This document shows positions 17,112-25,301 of a stretch of 64,000 nucleotides of DNA, in pieces (the stretch's first letter is position 1; every line of letters starts with the position of its first letter). The notes beneath the pieces are model-generated. The model was not told where the DNA came from, did not search any database, and worked only from the letters and a program-made list of their open reading frames with translations. The translations under genes and the position numbers were made by a program. Origin of the DNA: Guyparkeria sp016278265. GTDB lineage: Bacteria > Pseudomonadota > Gammaproteobacteria > Halothiobacillales > Halothiobacillaceae. The DNA is taken from the NCBI RefSeq assembly GCF_044582145.1, contig NZ_JBDODO010000008.1. One strand, written 5' to 3'.

Positions 17112-18965
17112 TTACTCCACGGTGACCGATTTCGCCAGATTGCGTGGCTGGTCTACGTCGGTTCCCTTGAGGACGGCCACGTGGTAAGCCAATAACTGCA
17201 GGGGGATATTGAAAATGATGGGCGCACTGATCCGCCCGACATGCGACGTCACCGGGAGCACATGGGTGAAATCCGCGGTGTGCAAGCCCGCCCTTTCATC
17301 GGCAAAGACGAACAGCTCCGCCCCGCGCGCAGTCACTTCGGCGATGTTTGACTTGAGCTTGTCGAGAAGTTCGTTCTGCGGCGCGATGGTGATTACCGGC
17401 ATGGTCTCGTCGATCAGCGCCAGCGGCCCATGCTTGAGCTCACCGGCCGGGTACGCCTCGGCGTGGATATAGCTGATTTCCTTGAGCTTCAGCGCTCCTT
17501 CCATGGCGATGGGGTACATCGGTCCACGGCCGAGGAAAAGGGCGTGTTCCTTCTCCACCAGCAATTCGGCGAGCTCACGTACCCGATCGCCGTGATCCAG
17601 AGCGTCCTGGATGCGACCGGGCACCTTCTCCAGCCCGGCGACGATGCGTTGCTCTTCAGGCTCCAGCATGCGGCCGCTGGCGCGGCCCACCGCGAGCAAC
17701 AGCAGGGCCAGCGAGACCAGTTGGGTGGAGAACGCCTTGGTGGACGCCACCGAGATCTCCGGCCCGGCCCGGGTCATCAGCACCAGGTCCGACTCGCGCA
17801 CCAGCGAGGATTCGGGGGCGTTACAGATGGCGAGCACGGGACGGGTCGGGTCCTCGCGTTTGAGCATGCGGATGGCGGCGAGCGTGTCGGCCGTCTCGCC
17901 GGACTGCGACAGCGCGACGATCAGGGTGTTGGGGCTGACGACCGGGTGCCGGTAGTGGAATTCGGAGGCCACCTCGACCGCGCAGGGCAGCCGGAGGATA
18001 TCCTCGAACCAGTAGCGCGCGACCATGCCGGCGTGGTAGCTGGTGCCGCAGGCGATGATCTGCACGCGCTCGACCGACGCGAAGATCTCGTCGGCACCCA
18101 CGCCGAAGGCCGCCGGCAGGATGTGGCCGTCGGCGATGCGCCCTTCGAGGGTGTCGGCAATGGCCTTAGGCTGCTCGTGGATCTCCTTGAGCATGAAGTG
18201 ACGGAAGCGACCGCGGTCGGCGCTTTCGGCGCGCTGGGCCGACTGGCGCACGGTGCGCTTGACCGGGTTGCCCGCGGCATCGCTGATGGCGAGCGTCTCG
18301 CGGGTGATGGCCGCCCGGTCGCCCTCTTCCAGGTAGATGAACGATTGAGTGACCGGCAGCAGCGCGAGCGCATCCGAGGCGGCAAAGTGCTCACCGATGC
18401 CCACGCCGATCACCAGCGGGCTGCCCTGACGGGCGACGAACAGCGTTTCCGGGGCATCGGTGATGATCACCGCCAGCGCAAATGCACCCTGCAGGCGGTC
18501 GACGGCGGCATGAAAGGCCGCTTCCGGCGAGAGACCCAGTTCGAGTTGGTGATGAATGAGATGGGCGATGACCTCGGTATCGGTATCCGAGGCAAAGGCA
18601 CAACCGCTATCGACTAACTCCGCCTTGAGCGTGGCGAAGTTCTCGACGATGCCGTTGTGCACCACCGCCACCCGACCGTGAGCGAGGTCGGGGGCGATGT
18701 GGGGATGGGCGTTGCGCTCGACCGGCACGCCGTGGGTCGCCCAGCGGGTGTGGGCGATGCCGAGTTGACCGGTGATGGGCGTGGTTTCGAGTTTCTCGGC
18801 GAGAGCGGCGACCTTGCCCACGGCGCGCGCCGAGACCAGCCCCTGCCCCTCGTCGAGCAAGGCCACACCGGCCGAATCATAGCCGCGGTATTCCAGACGG
18901 CGCAATCCTTCCAGGAGGATGGGGCCCACCTGCCGTTCGGCTACCGCTGCGACGATTCCACACAT
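17112..18965 (-). CDS. glmS: Glutamine-fructose-6-phosphate aminotransferase (isomerizing)
   Basis: This 617-residue enzyme makes glucosamine 6-phosphate from fructose 6-phosphate and glutamine, the first step to UDP-GlcNAc. The N-terminal glutaminase begins MCGIVAAV, so the nucleophile Cys is exposed after Met removal. HTRWATHG follows. The two SIS domains carry SQSGETADTLAA and GRGPMYPIAMEGALKLKE, and the protein ends LAKSVTVE as usual. It heads the polysaccharide operon rather than following glmU. A possible -10 hexamer (TACAAT, reverse of 19007-19012) lies about 40 bases upstream, but no good -35 is visible. No glmS ribozyme or sRNA target is recognised. Confidence 0.97.
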   Translation of the reverse strand: MCGIVAAVAERQVGPILLEGLRRLEYRGYDSAGVALLDEGQGLVSARAVGKVAALAEKLETTPITGQLGIAHTRWATHGVPVERNAHPHIAPDLAHGRVAVVHNGIVENFATLKAELVDSGCAFASDTDTEVIAHLIHHQLELGLSPEAAFHAAVDRLQGAFALAVIITDAPETLFVARQGSPLVIGVGIGEHFAASDALALLPVTQSFIYLEEGDRAAITRETLAISDAAGNPVKRTVRQSAQRAESADRGRFRHFMLKEIHEQPKAIADTLEGRIADGHILPAAFGVGADEIFASVERVQIIACGTSYHAGMVARYWFEDILRLPCAVEVASEFHYRHPVVSPNTLIVALSQSGETADTLAAIRMLKREDPTRPVLAICNAPESSLVRESDLVLMTRAGPEISVASTKAFSTQLVSLALLLLAVGRASGRMLEPEEQRIVAGLEKVPGRIQDALDHGDRVRELAELLVEKEHALFLGRGPMYPIAMEGALKLKEISYIHAEAYPAGELKHGPLALIDETMPVITIAPQNELLDKLKSNIAEVTARGAELFVFADERAGLHTADFTHVLPVTSHVGRISAPIIFNIPLQLLAYHVAVLKGTDVDQPRNLAKSVTVE

Positions 18966-19078
18966 GTATCCGTTTCCCTGCCTAAGCTCGGATTGAATAG
19001 CGCGGAATTGTACAGGAAAGGCCGCGGCATGGGGTGCTGTTTAGAGCTTGTGGCCTTGACGCCACCTTGATGGCCGCC

Positions 19079-20174
19079 ATCCGCCCTGCCGGGCAGATTG
19101 TCGGGCTGAAGCCCGACCCACATGGGTTGGCAGCCCGCTTCTAGAACGAAGGCCTGTGGGTTGGACTTCAGTCCAACAGTCGACCGGCGGGCCGACTTCA
19201 CCCCGCTTCGATCGCGGATCCATCCGCCCTGCCGGGCGGATTGTCGGGCTGAAGCCCGACCCACATGGGTTGGCAGCCCGCTTCTAGAACGAAGGCCTGT
19301 GGGTTGGACTTCAGTCCAACATCGGCCGGCGGGCCGACTTCACCCCGCTTCGATCGCGGATCCATCCGCCCTGCCGGGCGGATTGTCGGGCTGAAGCCCG
19401 ACCCACATGGGCTGGTAGCCCGATTCTAGAATGAAGGCCTGTGGGTTGGACTTCAGTCCAACAGTCGACCGGCGGGCCGACTTCACCCCGCTCCGATCGC
19501 GGATCCATCCGCCCTGCCGGGCGGATTGTCGGGCTTAAGCCCGACCCACACGGGCTGGTAGCCCGATTCTAGAATGAAGGCCTGTGGGTTGGACTTCAGT
19601 CCAACATCGGTCGGCGGGCCGACTTCACTCCGCTCCGATCACGGGTCCATCCGCCCACCGGGCGGATTGTCGGGCTGAAGCCCGACCCACATGGGCTGGT
19701 AGCCCGATTCTAGAACGAAGGCCTGTGGGTTGGACTTCAGTCCAACAGTCGACCGGAGGGCCGACTTCACCCCGCTCCGATCGCGGATCCATCCGCCCTG
19801 CCGGGCGGATTGTCGGGCTGAAGCCCGACCCACATGGGCTGGTAGCCCGATTCTAGAATGAAGGCCTGTGGGTTGGACTTCAGTCCAACAGTCGACCGGA
19901 GGGCCGACTTCACTTCGCTCCGATCACGGGTCCATCCGCCCACCGGGCGGATTGTCGGGCTTAAGCCCGACCCACATGGGCTGGTAGCCCGATTCTAGAA
20001 TGAAGGCCTGTGGGTTGGATTCAGTCCAACAGTCGACCGGCGGGCCGACTTCACTCCGCTTCGATCGCGAATCCATCCGCCCTGCCGGGCGGTTTGTCGG
20101 GCTGAAGCCCGACCCACAGGGTTTGGTGCCCCTTTGTGGGCTGGACTTCAGTCCAACGTCGGTCGCAGACCGAC
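19079..20174. repeat. Tandem array of eight paired-REP (REPIN/BIME-like) units, about 142 bp each
   Basis: The palindrome TCGGGCTGAAGCCCGA recurs at 19101, 19244, 19386, 19529, 19670, 19813, 19955 and 20097, a steady 141-143-base spacing. Each unit also holds an ATCCGCC...GGCGGAT hairpin and a second palindrome, GTTGGACTTCAGTCCAAC. The two palindromes lie in opposite orientation and share a TGTGGG tag at their facing ends, so each unit is an inverted REP pair. The two stems differ by compensating changes (CGGGCT/AGCCCG against TGGACT/AGTCCA), so pairing is kept. Units 5 and 7 share a variant leader and units 4 and 7 share a TTAA loop, which implies block duplications. The last hairpin ends one base before the RAYT stop codon. 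Confidence 0.95.
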
Positions 20175-20621
20175 TCATAGCCAGACCGCATCCCAGTGCG
20201 GGTAGTCAGCGAGACGCTCGGTCAGGCCAGCGCGCAAAGGATTGGCCACGATATACCTCGCGACCGCAACACGGTCTTCTTCCGATCTCAGCGCTCGATC
20301 ATGATAGCCGGGCTGCCAGACCCTACCGGAGCGGCCGAGTGATCTGTTGACACGCCGGGCACTGGATCCGCGAACTGTCCGCATGACGGCGGGCAGAGAG
20401 GACTGCCTGAGTCGCAGCAACGCGTGAAAGTGGTCGGGCATCACGACAAACGCGAGCCATTCGGCTTGCCCAGCCTGGTGGCTCTCACGGAACGTGCGAA
20501 TCAGTGAGCGGGCGACATCAAACGAGTTGAAGTGCGCCTCTCGTTGGTGGGTGACTGCGGTGACCAGATATTCCCGACCGGGCTCAGAGTAGCGACCGCG
20601 AAGGAGGTCGTTGTAGGCCAT
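20175..20621 (-). CDS. REP-associated tyrosine transposase (RAYT, IS200-like Y1 family)
   Basis: This 148-residue Y1 transposase has the metal-binding HUH motif in MPDHFHALLRL (His64, His66). The expected nucleophile tyrosine is in ARYIVANPLRAGL (Tyr123), and GRVWQPGYHDRAL sits between them as in RAYTs. Such enzymes cut single-stranded REP hairpins and are thought to spread REP pairs while staying at a fixed locus. REP units lie on both sides, the array directly after its stop codon and a single pair about 70 bases upstream of its start. This is the expected REPtron layout. All catalytic residues seem present, so it may be active. Confidence 0.92.
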   Translation of the reverse strand: MAYNDLLRGRYSEPGREYLVTAVTHQREAHFNSFDVARSLIRTFRESHQAGQAEWLAFVVMPDHFHALLRLRQSSLPAVMRTVRGSSARRVNRSLGRSGRVWQPGYHDRALRSEEDRVAVARYIVANPLRAGLTERLADYPHWDAVWL

Positions 20622-20687
20622 GACTCATCTTCCGTGACGAATGCATTGCTGATAACGGTTGACTTAAAATTATTCCTGCAACTGTCC

Positions 20688-20802
20688 ATCCGCCCGCCGG
20701 GCGGATTGTCGGGCTGAAGCCCGACCCACAGGGCATGGTGGCCACATCGAAACCCTCCCGTTGTGGGTTGGACTTCAGTCCAACGTCGGCCGAGGGCCGA
20801 CT
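20688..20802. repeat. Solitary REP pair
   Basis: One copy of the same REP pair as in the array: ATCCGCC/GGCGGAT hairpin, GTCGGGCTGAAGCCCGAC, a spacer of about 40 bases unlike that of the array, then TGTGGG and GTTGGACTTCAGTCCAAC. It ends with a GTCGGCCGAGGGCCGAC hairpin. It separates the RAYT gene from hepT and may act as a transcriptional or RNA-stability barrier after hepT. Confidence 0.93.
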
Positions 20803-20816
20803 GAGGCTCCCCCGAG

Positions 20817-21233
20817 TCACCCAGTCAGGTGTTCCCTGACGAATGCCAGTAGCGTCTCGTAATGACCTTCACGGACCACCGTCGTTACGATCTGGGGGTC
20901 TAGGTTCAGGTAGTCATGCACCAACGCGTTTCGTAGACCGATCACCTTGTTCCAGTGAGTGCCGCTGTGATCCGCGTCCATGGCGGCCAACTTTGCAAAG
21001 GCCTGGCGTGAGTCGCTCGGCACGACCAAACCCGACGCCTTTAGCTTTTGCTTGGCGATTCCGATGCACGCCTCGGTCAACAGCTGCAGATTGCGTTCGG
21101 CCGCCCGGTAGAGAAGCGGTGGCAGGGCACTCCCCTCACTCGCCAGACGGCGAAGTTCGTCGAGTTCCTCGGCCAGCTGCTCGACATGCTCCCGCATGGC
21201 AGCTACGTATTCGGGTTCCATCCGCTCGGTCAT
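20817..21233 (-). CDS. hepT: HEPN-domain RNase toxin of MNT-HEPN (type VII) pair
   Basis: This 138-residue all-helical protein belongs to the HepT/DUF86-type HEPN family. The RNase motif R-x4-H is in RNALVHDY, with Arg101, His106 and Tyr108. Tyr108 is the residue position that partner MNT enzymes AMPylate in studied systems. Its gene follows the nucleotidyltransferase gene with a 12-base gap on the same strand, the standard order for type VII pairs. It should cut RNA when not modified. Both motif residues are intact, so the toxin is probably functional. A second ATG four codons in is an alternative start. Confidence 0.87.
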   Translation of the reverse strand: MTERMEPEYVAAMREHVEQLAEELDELRRLASEGSALPPLLYRAAERNLQLLTEACIGIAKQKLKASGLVVPSDSRQAFAKLAAMDADHSGTHWNKVIGLRNALVHDYLNLDPQIVTTVVREGHYETLLAFVREHLTG

Positions 21234-21245
21234 CGTGACAGCCCC

Positions 21246-21689
21246 TCAGCCAAACTGCTGTTGGTGGTATTCATAGTCGAGCTCCCACATCGACGTGATC
21301 CGGTTTTCCTCCCTCGCCAATCGCAACGGATCATTGATGCACAAGGGACGTCCTGTGCGCACCACGGCCATTGCAAGGGGAATTGGAGCGAGATCGATAT
21401 CGATCACGGAGAGCTTTTCCGCCGGAAGATCCAGGGCATCTTGCCAGGCCTGTGCCAGCAACTCGGGACGGAGCCGACGCTCAAATGGATCAGCAAGCGG
21501 CTTTGCGAAGGCTACCGCCAGGTCGTAGTCACTGTTGGACGTCGCGGTTCCCTTGGCCTGCGAACCGTAAAGCCAGACCACGGCTATCTCCGGCGTTTCA
21601 CTGGCAATCGAACGAAGCCGGTCGAGCATGGGGACTTGTTTCAACGGCGGTTTTACCTGCATGCGCTTGACCGTCGGGTTAGTGTTCAT
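21246..21689 (-). CDS. mntA: MNT nucleotidyltransferase antitoxin of MNT-HEPN (type VII) pair
   Basis: This protein of about 147 residues has the minimal nucleotidyltransferase signature GS-x10-DxD: Gly42-Ser43, Asp54 and Asp56 within YGSQAKGTATSNSDYDLA. MntA enzymes AMPylate the HEPN toxin encoded next to them and so switch it off. The frame is open to 21851, but that part runs through a REP pair. ATG at 21689 is the first start outside the repeat, and ATG at 21662 is also possible. The pair is enclosed by REP units on both sides, which may have helped it move or be kept. Confidence 0.85.
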   Translation of the reverse strand: MNTNPTVKRMQVKPPLKQVPMLDRLRSIASETPEIAVVWLYGSQAKGTATSNSDYDLAVAFAKPLADPFERRLRPELLAQAWQDALDLPAEKLSVIDIDLAPIPLAMAVVRTGRPLCINDPLRLAREENRITSMWELDYEYHQQQFG

Positions 21690-21712
21690 GAATCGGCTTT
21701 CAGTGTAACGCT

Positions 21713-21827
21713 CATCCGCCCTGCCGGACGGATTGTCGGGCTGAAGCCCGACCCACAGGGGGCGGCACCCCATCGAGCGAACGACTGTGGGTTGGACTTG
21801 AGTCCAACGGTCGGCCGCAAGGCCGAC
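21713..21827. repeat. Solitary REP pair
   Basis: A third location of the REP pair, 24 bases upstream of mntA: GTCGGGCTGAAGCCCGAC with the CCCACA tag, a divergent spacer, then TGTGGG and GTTGGACTTGAGTCCAAC, ending in a GTCGGCC...GGCCGAC hairpin. The second palindrome has one loop change (TTC to TTG). A run of nine to ten C follows at 21831. Confidence 0.92.
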
Positions 21828-21856
21828 TTTACCCCCCCCCACCCAGATCACAGATC

Positions 21857-21910
21857 CATCCGCCCTGATGGGTGGGTTGTCGGGCTGAAGCCCGACCCAC
21901 AGGGTGGGTC
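21857..21910. repeat. Single (half) REP element
   Basis: Only the first palindrome of the pair is present: ATCCGCCCTGATGGGTGGGT, then GTCGGGCTGAAGCCCGACCCACA. The partner palindrome is missing. The element stops about 20 bases before the displaced recJ tail, so the second half may have been lost during a rearrangement here. Confidence 0.85.
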
Positions 21911-21928
21911 GAGACCGGGAACCGTCAG

Positions 21929-22027
21929 TTATGAGGCCGAAACGGGCAACGCCGTCTCAACGAACAGCTTGAGGCACTTTCGGCCGCGGAAGCTGTCGGC
22001 GACGGGGCGGTAGGCGATCTGCCAGTG
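21929..22027 (-). pseudogene. Displaced 3' end of recJ (remnant; putative attL side)
   Basis: Read on the minus strand, this segment encodes HWQIAYRPVADSFRGRK, then C-L-K-L-F-V-E-T-A-L-P-V-S-A-S and a TAA stop. It matches the last 27 or so codons of the intact recJ at 30462. The 83 bases 21945-22027 differ from 30478-30560 at only two positions, one silent and one giving Arg to Cys. Upstream of 22028 the match stops abruptly and cysQ follows. No start codon or other recJ sequence is present. This is what is left of a gene end after integration, or a small segmental duplication. Confidence 0.9.
21945..22027 (-). repeat. 83-bp direct repeat, copy 1 (recJ 3' end)
   Basis: 81 of 83 bases are identical to 30478-30560 in the same orientation. 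The two copies bracket 8.45 kb holding cysQ, cysNC, a four-helix-bundle gene, the cysD fusion, an SLC13 transporter and a tyrosine recombinase. This is the layout of attachment sites left by an integrase that uses a gene 3' end. Confidence 0.9.
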
Positions 22028-22051
22028 GCGATCGGAGGGCAGGTTGAAAGA

Positions 22052-22843
22052 TCAATCGCCCCACGCGGGCCAGTCGATCACTCGCCGACCGTAGGCGAGA
22101 AAATGGGGGTTGAGCACTTCGTCGGTCCGAGAATAATCCAGCTTCTCGCCATGCGGGGCGAGCACCTTGCCGCCGGCCGCCTCGACCACGGCCTGCGCCG
22201 CGCCGGTGTCCCAGAGGCTGGTTGGCCCCAGGCGAGGGTAGACGTCGGCCGCCCCTTCCGCGACGAGGCAGAGCTTGAGCGAACTGCCCATCGGCACCAT
22301 TTCATGCTCGCCGAGCTGTTCGAGCCATTGGGCCATCTTCGGGCTGGCATGCGAGCGGCTGCCGACCACGCGCCAGGGGCCGCCGTGCTCGCCGACCACC
22401 GTGATCGTGTGCTTCCCGTCGGTATCGATGCGCCAGGCACCCTCGCCCGGCCAGCCAATGTAGGTGCGACCCAGATCGGGAGCGTGGACCACACCCAAGC
22501 TCGGCCGGCCATTCTCGATCAGGGCAATATTGACGGTGAACTCACCGTTCTTCTTGATGAATTCCTTGGTCCCATCCAGCGGATCGACCAGCCAGTAGCG
22601 GCCCTGCGCATCCGGCCCGGGGAATCCCTCGGTGTCCTCTTCCGAGAGAATTGGCACACCGCCGAGCAACGGCCCAAGCCGTTCAATGATCAGGCCGTGA
22701 GCCGCCTGGTCGGCTTCCGTCAGCGGACTCTTGTCGGCCTTCTCTTCCACCGAAAAGTCACGCGCGTAGATGGTCATGATGGCCTGTCCCGCCTCTTCGG
22801 CGATGGCGGTGATCTCTTGTAGCAATGCCGTGTTGATTTTCAT
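22052..22843 (-). CDS. cysQ: 3'(2'),5'-bisphosphate nucleotidase (PAP phosphatase)
   Basis: This 263-residue member of the inositol-monophosphatase superfamily has the metal-binding motifs LSEEDTEGF and WLVDPLDGTKEFIKKNGEF, and a C-terminal SLWDTGAAQAVVEAAGG. It hydrolyses adenosine 3',5'-bisphosphate (PAP), the inhibitory by-product of PAPS-dependent sulfotransfer or PAPS reduction, to AMP. It lies 13 bases after cysNC on the same strand and is surely part of that operon. Its stop codon is 25 bases from the displaced recJ tail, so it is the last gene of the putative island. Length and motifs are normal. Confidence 0.95.
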   Translation of the reverse strand: MKINTALLQEITAIAEEAGQAIMTIYARDFSVEEKADKSPLTEADQAAHGLIIERLGPLLGGVPILSEEDTEGFPGPDAQGRYWLVDPLDGTKEFIKKNGEFTVNIALIENGRPSLGVVHAPDLGRTYIGWPGEGAWRIDTDGKHTITVVGEHGGPWRVVGSRSHASPKMAQWLEQLGEHEMVPMGSSLKLCLVAEGAADVYPRLGPTSLWDTGAAQAVVEAAGGKVLAPHGEKLDYSRTDEVLNPHFLAYGRRVIDWPAWGD

Positions 22844-22856
22844 TACGTTCCTGCCT

Positions 22857-24767
22857 TCAGACGGCGGTGATCATGCCGCGCTCCTTAAGGAACGCGAGGA
22901 TACGATCGGCAGCCTCGTCGGCCGACAGTTCGGCCGCCTTGATGTGCAGATCGGGATCTTCCGGCGCCTCGTAGGCCGAGTCGATGCCGGTGAAGTTCTT
23001 CAGCTCACCGCGGCGAGCCTTCTTGTAGAGCCCCTTGGCGTCGCGCTCCTCGGCGACATCCAGCGGCGTGTCGACGAAGATCTCAACGAACTCGCCGTCG
23101 TCCAACATGCCACGGGCCATCTCGCGCTCGGAGCGGAACGGTGAGATAAAAGATGTCAGCACGATCAGGCCGGCATCGACCATCAGCTTCGCCACCTCGG
23201 CGACGCGGCGGATGTTCTCCACCCGGTCGGCATCGGTAAAGCCCAGGTCGCGGTTCAGGCCGTGGCGCACGTTATCGCCGTCGAGCAGGTAGGTGTGCTG
23301 GCCTGCAGCGGCGAGCTTCTTCTCCAGCGCATTGGCGATGGTCGACTTGCCGGCACCGGATAGGCCGGTGAACCAGAGCACGCCCGGCTGCTGCGCCTTG
23401 AGGTCGGCCCGGCGCGCCTTATCGACGTCGATGTGCTGACGGTGGATGTTCTGGCTGCGCCGAAGGGCGAAGTGCAGCATCCCGGCGCCGACGGTGTTGT
23501 TGCTCATCCGGTCGATTAGGATGAACCCGCCGGTGTCCTGGTTCTCGGCGTATGGATCAAAGGCAATCGGCCGGTTGGCCGACAGCGTGCACACGCCGAT
23601 GCCGTTCAAGCCCAGTTGCTTGGCGGCCGTGTGCTCGAGCGTATTGACGTTCACCTCGTACTTGATGTCGGTGACCGTGGCGCTGACCGTCTGGGTACCG
23701 ATCTTCATCAGGTAAGGGCGACCCGGGTAGAGCGGCTCGTCGTGCATCCAGACCAGCGAGGTCTCGAACTGATCGGCCACCTGGGCCGGCTCTTCGTTGG
23801 TGCAGATGACGTCGCCGCGGGAGATGTCGATCTCGTCGGTGGTAGTCAGCGTGATCGACTGACCGGCCACGGCCTGGTCGAGATCGCCGTCGAAGGTCAC
23901 GATCCGCTCGACCCGGCTGGTCTGGCCGGACGGCAGTACGCGGATCTCGTCACCGGGACGGACCACGCCGCTGGCCAACGTGCCGGAAAAGCCGCGAAAA
24001 TCGAGGTTCGGGCGGTTGACCCATTGAACCGGCAGGCGGAACGGCTTGCCCTGCAGGCGGTCCTCGTGGACCTCGATCGTCTCGAGAAAGCCCATCAGGG
24101 TGGTGCCGTGATACCACGGCATCCGCTCGCCGTGAGCGATGATGTTGTCGCCCTTGAGCGCCGACATCGGGATGAACGTGACCTCCTCGATACCGATCTC
24201 GTCGGCAAACGCGCGGTAATCGGCGACGATTCGATCGAAGACCTCCTGCGAATAATCGACCAAGTCCATCTTGTTGATCGCCACCACCACATGACGGATG
24301 CCGATCAGGTGCATCAAAAAACTGTGGCGGCGCGTCTGGGTGAGCACGCCCTGGCGGGCGTCAACCATCAGAATGGCGGCATCGGCGGTCGAGGCGCCGG
24401 TAACCATGTTGCGGGTGTACTGCTCGTGGCCCGGGGTGTCGGCGACGATGAACTTGCGCTTGTCGGTGGAGAAAAAGCGGTAGGCCACGTCGATCGTGAT
24501 GCCCTGCTCGCGCTCGGCGGCCAGGCCATCGACCAGCAACGCAAAATCCATCTCGCCACCCTGCGTGCCGTACTTCTTCGAGTCGGCCTCCACCGCGGCT
24601 AGCTGGTCCTCAAACAACAGCTTGGATTCGAACAACAATCGTCCGATCAGGGTGCTCTTGCCGTCATCCACGCTGCCGCAGGTGATAAACCGCAGCAGCC
24701 CCTTGTTCTCGTGTGATTTGAGGTAGGCGGCGATGTCGGTGGCGATTAGGTCGGATTGGTGTGACAT
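22857..24767 (-). CDS. cysNC: Bifunctional sulfate adenylyltransferase subunit 1 / APS kinase (CysNC)
   Basis: This 636-residue fusion begins with an EF-Tu-like GTPase: G1 CGSVDDGKSTLIGRLLF near residue 31, DTPGHEQYTRNM and NKMDLVDY. It drives ATP sulfurylase activity of CysD. Two beta-barrel domains follow. The C-terminal APS kinase begins at about residue 450 with the P-loop TGLSGAGKSTIANAL and has DGDNVRHGLNRDLGF and the FISPFRSERE motif. Together with CysD it turns sulfate into APS and then PAPS. The kinase part means that the operon can supply a sulfuryl donor, not just APS for reduction. The fusion is well known in proteobacteria and all motifs are intact. Confidence 0.97.
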   Translation of the reverse strand: MSHQSDLIATDIAAYLKSHENKGLLRFITCGSVDDGKSTLIGRLLFESKLLFEDQLAAVEADSKKYGTQGGEMDFALLVDGLAAEREQGITIDVAYRFFSTDKRKFIVADTPGHEQYTRNMVTGASTADAAILMVDARQGVLTQTRRHSFLMHLIGIRHVVVAINKMDLVDYSQEVFDRIVADYRAFADEIGIEEVTFIPMSALKGDNIIAHGERMPWYHGTTLMGFLETIEVHEDRLQGKPFRLPVQWVNRPNLDFRGFSGTLASGVVRPGDEIRVLPSGQTSRVERIVTFDGDLDQAVAGQSITLTTTDEIDISRGDVICTNEEPAQVADQFETSLVWMHDEPLYPGRPYLMKIGTQTVSATVTDIKYEVNVNTLEHTAAKQLGLNGIGVCTLSANRPIAFDPYAENQDTGGFILIDRMSNNTVGAGMLHFALRRSQNIHRQHIDVDKARRADLKAQQPGVLWFTGLSGAGKSTIANALEKKLAAAGQHTYLLDGDNVRHGLNRDLGFTDADRVENIRRVAEVAKLMVDAGLIVLTSFISPFRSEREMARGMLDDGEFVEIFVDTPLDVAEERDAKGLYKKARRGELKNFTGIDSAYEAPEDPDLHIKAAELSADEAADRILAFLKERGMITAV

Positions 24768-24807
24768 GGGGTTCGTCCGGCAAACAGTTGCTATGAATTC
24801 GGTGTTT

Positions 24808-24840
24808 AGAGGTCAGAAATCAGAAGTCAGATGTCAGAAG
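24808..24840 (+). repeat. TCAGAAG-type degenerate repeat, left flank of four-helix-bundle gene
   Basis: A run of related heptamers (AGAGGTCAGA, AATCAGA, AGTCAGA, TGTCAGAAG) sits between cysNC and the four-helix-bundle gene. Its imperfect inverse lies on the other side of that gene at 25228-25277. It looks like a cassette end rather than a coding or promoter region. Confidence 0.55.
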
Positions 24841-24855
24841 GTGCCTACGGGGAGC

Positions 24856-25212
24856 TCAATCGTATTCGGGTTGTCGTTTGATCAGGCCCGCGAGCATGGC
24901 GCTTATTTCGCGGGTTTCTCTTGTCCATATCTGTCCGGTGGACTTGTCGATGTACTCGATTTCCATGCCGATCAGGATCTGCGTGCGCAACTCGGCGCAA
25001 GAGCCCTTAGCGACGTAGAGAAACTTGATCCGATCCTTCGACGTCGGTCGAGCCATGCCCTCGGCGATATTGCTCGGTACCGAAAGCCCGGAACGGGTTA
25101 TCTGATCCCGAAAGCCAAAATCACGCAGCCCTCTTAGCGCAACATACAAGTCAGCCGACAACCGTGCCGACCGCTTCCAGACGTCAAGCCTTTCAAAATC
25201 CATTTCCAACAA
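24856..25212 (-). CDS. Four-helix bundle protein (23S rRNA intervening-sequence / S23 family)
   Basis: This 118-residue helical protein opens FERLDVWKRSARLSADLY and contains FGFRDQITRSGLSVPSNIAEG, the hallmark of the S23/IVP four-helix-bundle family. Relatives occur inside 23S rRNA intervening sequences, near diversity-generating retroelements (Avd) and alone in genomes; their biochemical role is unclear, and they form pentamers and bind nucleic acid in the Avd case. Here it interrupts the cysD-cysNC operon on the same strand, flanked by imperfect inverted TCAGA-rich repeats. This suggests arrival as a small cassette. A function in sulfate activation is unlikely. Confidence 0.85.
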   Translation of the reverse strand: MLEMDFERLDVWKRSARLSADLYVALRGLRDFGFRDQITRSGLSVPSNIAEGMARPTSKDRIKFLYVAKGSCAELRTQILIGMEIEYIDKSTGQIWTRETREISAMLAGLIKRQPEYD

Positions 25213-25227
25213 TCTCCGTCAGCTTCC

Positions 25228-25277
25228 ATCTGACATCTCTTATCTGAACTCTGAGCTCTTATCCCTGACCTCTGAGG
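25228..25277 (-). repeat. TCAGA-type degenerate repeat, right flank of four-helix-bundle gene
   Basis: On the minus strand this reads CAGAGGTCAGGGATAAGAG followed by further CAGA-containing repeats and ATGTCAGATGG. It is the imperfect inverse of 24808-24840. The two sets bracket the four-helix-bundle gene. Confidence 0.5.
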
Positions 25278-25301
25278 CTATTCCTGCTCCGCGTACGCGG
25301 A

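Noticed and set aside
19079..20174. CRISPR-like array (regular repeats at constant spacing)
   Set aside because: The whole 142-base unit is conserved, there are no unique spacers, no cas genes are near, and the units contain paired REP palindromes beside a RAYT gene.
19041..20178. Several open frames of 60-116 codons on both strands of the REP array
   Set aside because: They are translations of the tandem repeat itself, with repeated peptides and no start signals; the open frames follow from the GC-rich palindromes.
21831..21840. Run of nine to ten C as a phase-variable tract
   Set aside because: It lies between REP elements outside the chosen coding region of mntA, so a slip would not switch a gene; it may also be a read-length error.
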